Made by a program: the position numbers and the translations under genes
DNA from: Chitinophagaceae bacterium
GTDB taxonomy: Bacteria > Bacteroidota > Bacteroidia > Chitinophagales > Chitinophagaceae
Reading direction: 5' to 3'
Assembly: GCA_020403425.1 (NCBI GenBank)
Contig: JADBXR010000010.1
Span: 1-64,000 of the forward strand
DNA length: 64,000 nucleotides
Part shown: positions 60,746 to 64,000 of the stretch, piece after piece
Position numbering within the stretch: the stretch's first letter is position 1
Layout of the letters: each line of letters opens with the position of its first letter
The notes under the pieces: model-generated
What the model was told of the DNA's origin: nothing
The model's database searches: none
The model's input: the letters and a program-made list of their open reading frames with translations, nothing else

Positions 60746-62906
60746 AGACCACTTTTTTGAAATTCAGCCTCACAGAATTGATCGCCAGTACCACATCGCT
60801 CAATCCCATCATCAAAGCTCCGAATGTGGGACTGAGAAAACCCAATGCGGCAACAGGTATGGCCACAATATTGTAGGCAAATGCCCAGAACAGGTTTTGT
60901 TTGATGGTGAGGTAAGTGTGTTTGCCCAGCCCTAGTGATAAGGGTAAATGTTTCAACCCATGGTTCATTAATACCACCTGTGCGCTCTGCATGGCTATCT
61001 GCGAAGCATCACTTAAGGAGATCCCTACCGTGGCTTTGGCCAGCGCGGGTGCGTCATTGATGCCGTCGCCTACCATAGCAGTAGGGGCAAGCTGGTTCAG
61101 TTCCGCTATCTTATCCAGTTTTTGCTGTGGCGTTTGTTCGGCATACACTTCGTCGATGCCTAATACAGCCGCCACCTGTTGACATTTCTCCTGCTGGTCG
61201 CCACTTAATAAAATGAGTTTGATGTTCCTTGCTTTCAGCAGTGTGATTACTTGCTGTGCTTCGGGCCTGATCTCATCAATGGTATCGATGGTGCCTAATA
61301 ACTGACCATTCTTCAGCACATAGATGCTATGGCTCCGGTCGCTGGTGATGGTTTCCGCTATTTTGTAGGAGCCTGCCTGGAACCGGTTGCCTTCCTTGTC
61401 CTCGGCCTGCATGCCGACCCCTTTGATCTCTTCGATCTTGGCCCAGCGGATGTCATCTTTGGTTTTCCATTCTTTGGCAATGGCTTTGGCAATGGGATGG
61501 CTGGCATATTTTTCCAGTGAATAGGCGATGCGTTTAAATGCATCCTGTGCTGAAAGGGATGGCTGGGAAGCAGTTATTTCCTGTATAGCGGACTGATCGT
61601 TGCTTATAGCAAAACCTGCAATACTGAACTGGCCTGTGGTAAGTGTACCCGTTTTATCGAAGACCACCTGTTTGATGCTTTTGAAGATCTCCAGGCTTTT
61701 TGCGTTCTTGAACAGAACACCGTTCCTGGCCGCACGTCCCAGTCCAACCGCTATGGCAGCAGGCGTGGCCAGTCCCATGGCACAAGGGCAGGAAATCACC
61801 AGCACCGCGATGGCCCTTAATAAACTGGTACTGAAAAGCTGATCGGCGAACAGGTAGTTCACGAAAAATGTGACCACTGCAATGCTTACGACCGTAGGGA
61901 CAAATATGGCGCTGATTTTATCGGCCAGTTGCTGTACCGGAGGTTTTTCCGTTTGTGCCTCTTTTACCATTTTCAGGATATTGGCCAGTACGGTATCTTC
62001 TCCTACAGCGGTTACATATGCTTTTAGAGTGCCGCTGTCCAGCAAGCTGCCGCCGATCAGTTTGTCGTTCATTTTTTTCTCCACTGGCGTACTTTCTCCA
62101 CTGATGATCGCCTCGTTCACACTTGCTTCACCCCAGAGTACCTTACAATCCATAGGAACGGTTTCGCCGTTTTTGATCAGCAGTATATCGCCCACTTTCA
62201 AGTGACTGCTTTCAACAGGGAAAACGTGTTCGTTATGCTGGTCATCGTAAGCGATCATGTTGGCCATCACTTTCTGACTGACGGCTAATTTTCTTAAAGC
62301 CGCCTGGGTAGATTCCACTGATTTATCTTCCATCCAGTTGCCCAGGAAAACCAGGGTAAGTATGGTAGCAGTGGTCTCATAGAACAGGTATTGTTCCGCT
62401 TCACCAATAATAGTGCCATATAAGCTGTACCCGAAAGCGGCTATGGCACCCAACGCAATCAGTACGTTCATGTTGGGGATGCCTTTCAGAACACTTTTAA
62501 TGGCGCTGCGGCCAAAAAAATCCATCCCTACGATGAACACGGGAAGGGTCAGCGCGATCTGTACATAGGGATTCATCAGCGCATGAATATGCATGCCGGG
62601 TATCATATGCAGCATCAAAGGCGCAGTAAATACGAAACAGAACAGGAAACGCTGGAAGTGATTGGTGAAAAAACGTTTTTTTCCGGGTTGTCCATTGGGT
62701 TCCCCGGTTACTACATGGTAACCCAGTCCTTCAATGCCCTTTGCTATTGCTTGTTTGGTCTTGCCGGTCTCGATCTCAAAACTTACATCGCCGCCGATGA
62801 AATTCACTTTTACCTGCTGTAAGCCCTGCTCCTGAAGATATTTGTCAATGGTGAGCGCACAGTTGGTGCAGCTCATGCCTTCTACTTTCCAGTTTACTTT
62901 TTCCAC
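60744..62906 (-). CDS. copA: Copper-translocating P1B-type ATPase
   Basis: Exports Cu(I) across the inner membrane. The 720-aa protein starts (GTG at 62906) with one heavy-metal-binding domain, GMSCTNCA with the CxxC pair at about 13-16. Eight membrane helices include the ion-binding CPC motif (SCPCAMGLATP). The cytoplasmic domains have the actuator region (SGESTPVEK), phosphorylation loop DKTGTLT, the HP motif (ASHPIAKAI) and GDGINDAPALAKA. The C-terminal membrane segment has GLGKHTYLTIKQNLFWAFAYN and MALSSVSVVxNSLRL-like GLSDVVLAINSVRL. Its stop codon abuts the repeat arm of element I. Confidence 0.96.
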   Translation of the reverse strand: MEKVNWKVEGMSCTNCALTIDKYLQEQGLQQVKVNFIGGDVSFEIETGKTKQAIAKGIEGLGYHVVTGEPNGQPGKKRFFTNHFQRFLFCFVFTAPLMLHMIPGMHIHALMNPYVQIALTLPVFIVGMDFFGRSAIKSVLKGIPNMNVLIALGAIAAFGYSLYGTIIGEAEQYLFYETTATILTLVFLGNWMEDKSVESTQAALRKLAVSQKVMANMIAYDDQHNEHVFPVESSHLKVGDILLIKNGETVPMDCKVLWGEASVNEAIISGESTPVEKKMNDKLIGGSLLDSGTLKAYVTAVGEDTVLANILKMVKEAQTEKPPVQQLADKISAIFVPTVVSIAVVTFFVNYLFADQLFSTSLLRAIAVLVISCPCAMGLATPAAIAVGLGRAARNGVLFKNAKSLEIFKSIKQVVFDKTGTLTTGQFSIAGFAISNDQSAIQEITASQPSLSAQDAFKRIAYSLEKYASHPIAKAIAKEWKTKDDIRWAKIEEIKGVGMQAEDKEGNRFQAGSYKIAETITSDRSHSIYVLKNGQLLGTIDTIDEIRPEAQQVITLLKARNIKLILLSGDQQEKCQQVAAVLGIDEVYAEQTPQQKLDKIAELNQLAPTAMVGDGINDAPALAKATVGISLSDASQIAMQSAQVVLMNHGLKHLPLSLGLGKHTYLTIKQNLFWAFAYNIVAIPVAALGFLSPTFGALMMGLSDVVLAINSVRLNFKKVV

Positions 62907-62932
62907 AACAAAAAGTTTACGATTGGTTACTG

Positions 62933-62940
62933 CAAAGATA
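62933..62940 (-). promoter_or_regulatory. TAnnTTTG -7 element for copA
   Basis: The minus strand reads TATCTTTG, 26 nt upstream of the copA GTG at 62906. No CueR- or CsoR-type operator dyad was recognised. Confidence 0.5.
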
Positions 62941-63017
62941 CTGCCCGGCTAACTGGCAATATTTCGAAATTGGGATTATAAATACAGCATCGTTTCAAAT
63001 CCTTATCCTCTGCCGCT

Positions 63018-63025
63018 TATCTTTG
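63018..63025 (+). promoter_or_regulatory. TAnnTTTG -7 element for tsaE
   Basis: TATCTTTG ends 4 nt before the tsaE ATG at 63030. Confidence 0.5.
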
Positions 63026-63029
63026 CCAC

Positions 63030-63455
63030 ATGGATGCAATCTTTACGTTGGCGCAGATCAGGCAGGTGGCTGCCGCTTTGTGGAAGGAAGGGAAGACCAA
63101 AAAGGTATGGGCTTTTCATGCGGCCATGGGAACGGGAAAGACCACGTTCATCCATGCATTGTGTGAAGAACTGGGGGTAAAGGCATCTATCAGCAGTCCC
63201 ACATTCGCCATTATCAATGAATACATCAGCCCGGTGGCAGGTACGATCTACCATATGGATTGGTACCGCCTAAGATCTGAAGAAGAGGCCGTGAATGCCG
63301 GGGTAGAGGATAGTCTCAACAGTGGGGCATTTTGCCTGGTGGAATGGCCAGAGAATGCGGCCGGATTGCTGGATGACAAGGTGTTTCACATACATATGGA
63401 AATACTGGACAGCCATACGCGCCGGCTGTTTACAGGCCTGTTACCAGAGGAATGA
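63030..63455 (+). CDS. tsaE: tRNA threonylcarbamoyladenosine biosynthesis protein TsaE
   Basis: ATPase subunit of the t6A37 modification complex with TsaB and TsaD. The 141-aa product has Walker A MGTGKTT (33-39), SSPTFAIINEYISP, HMDWYRLRSEEEAVNAG and LVEWPENA, the standard TsaE motifs. In Bacteroidota it is often paired with an alanine dehydrogenase gene, as here; the gap is 73 bp and contains a stray GTGAGTGGTG word at 63463-63472. Confidence 0.95.
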   Translation: MDAIFTLAQIRQVAAALWKEGKTKKVWAFHAAMGTGKTTFIHALCEELGVKASISSPTFAIINEYISPVAGTIYHMDWYRLRSEEEAVNAGVEDSLNSGAFCLVEWPENAAGLLDDKVFHIHMEILDSHTRRLFTGLLPEE

Positions 63456-63528
63456 TCCTGGTGAGTGGTGGGGGTGGCCCAGACTCGCAGAAATCAGTTA
63501 ATTTTATCATCATCAACCCAAACCTGCT

Positions 63529-64000
63529 ATGGCCACCAAACCATCCATCAGTACCTCCTTTACTTACGAAACACTGGAAGAAGTGTTGGATGTAAAACCA
63601 CAGGGAGCGAAACTGCATATCGGAATCCCCAAAGAGATCGCTTTTCAGGAGAACAGGATAGCCCTTACGCCCGATGCGGTGGGTGTGCTGGTAGCCAATG
63701 GTAACCAGGTGGTGGTGGAACATAAAGCCGGTGAAGGCAGTCATTTTTCAGATAAGGATTATGCGGAAGCCGGCGCCCGAATCGTGTATGACCGTGCCGA
63801 GATATTCAAATGCCCCATATTGGTGAAAAGCGCACCTCCGGTGGAGGAAGATATGCCGCTGTTGCAGATGAACCAGACCATCATCTCTCCCATACATCTT
63901 TCGGCATTGAAAAAGGAGTACATCGAAAAAATGATGGAGAAACGGATCACCGCTTTGAGCTTTGAGAATTTCAAGGATGACAGCGGTACCTACCCCATCG
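63529..64000 (+). CDS. ald: Alanine dehydrogenase, 5' part (cut by window edge)
   Basis: The frame is open from the ATG at 63529 to the window end (157 codons), so it is missing from the ORF track. The sequence has the AlaDH/PNT N-terminal domain: IGIPKEIAFQENRIALTPDAVGVLV, VVVEHKAGEGSHFSDKDYAEAGARI, ILVKSAPPVEEDM and ISPIHLSALKK. It reversibly deaminates L-alanine to pyruvate with NAD. An N-terminal stretch of about 28 residues before IGIPKE is longer than in Bacillus Ald. The NAD-binding domain lies outside the window. Confidence 0.88.
   Translation, partial: MATKPSISTSFTYETLEEVLDVKPQGAKLHIGIPKEIAFQENRIALTPDAVGVLVANGNQVVVEHKAGEGSHFSDKDYAEAGARIVYDRAEIFKCPILVKSAPPVEEDMPLLQMNQTIISPIHLSALKKEYIEKMMEKRITALSFENFKDDSGTYPI

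Overview
The window looks like a chromosomal segment of a Bacteroidota bacterium, most likely a Chitinophagaceae relative. The evidence is the recurrent TAnnTTTG promoter element, the lack of Shine-Dalgarno dependence, a TonB-dependent receptor with a carboxypeptidase-like N-terminal domain, the pairing of ftsX with a DUF3098 gene, and the character of the proteins. No rRNA, tRNA, transposase, CRISPR array or prophage was recognised. Most genes are housekeeping genes. The accessory content lies in the intergenic DNA.

Layout. 1-512: a non-coding block between a truncated ORF end and the dnaX 3' end, holding four dyad repeats at an exact 32-bp period and five 11-bp tandem repeats. 513-7705: minus-strand genes (dnaX, a GNAT-like protein, an L,D-transpeptidase lipoprotein, rsmE, dnaB). 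7706-8164: a gene-free switch point with a row of near-consensus DnaA boxes spaced 21-22 bp, a candidate oriC; gene direction diverges here. 8165-16397: plus-strand genes (pheT, a coiled-coil gene, zapA, rny, rplS, tatA, gatA, mltD-like). 16440-21910: minus-strand pabB, an acidic protein, purA, relA/spoT. 22176-28415: an ABC exporter and the ATP synthase genes atpB-E-F-H-A. 28683-35983: an envelope cluster (TonB receptor, secreted helical protein, two paralogous membrane proteins, a winged-helix regulator, an ABC-2 transporter, a LolA-like protein). 36036-48770: metabolism, rRNA modification, recombination and membrane genes (LacX-like epimerase, pdxA, rsmA, 2-hydroxyacid dehydrogenase, greA, HIT, ruvC, YbhN-like, DUF3108, MBL hydrolase, UMF1-type MFS, uppP, DUF3098, ftsX). 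49055-64000: leuS, M23 peptidase, ruvB, an OmpR-type regulator, a MauG/CCP-like cytochrome, a GroES-like protein, a DUF853 ATPase, recQ, a four-helix-bundle protein, copA, tsaE and the 5' part of an alanine dehydrogenase gene.

The most unusual signal is a family of intergenic elements built from short tandem words, usually heptamers of the form GTGAGTN (variants GTCAGTN, GTCAATG, GGCAATG; other loci use GGGGTTT or 8-mers), normally arranged as two inverted arms around a short spacer. They occur about ten times. The words differ between loci but match between the two arms of one locus. One copy lies in frame inside leuS, with the one heptamer that would have given a stop codon changed from TGA to TCA. 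One copy has its arms either side of a gene for a four-helix-bundle (23S rRNA intervening-sequence-type) protein between recQ and copA, which suggests an autonomous or helper form of the element. Other signals worth checking are the candidate oriC, the iteron-like array at 61-188, an intrinsic-terminator hairpin just inside the greA leader (compare E. coli GraL), and several genes whose promoter element sits only 4-9 nt from the start codon.
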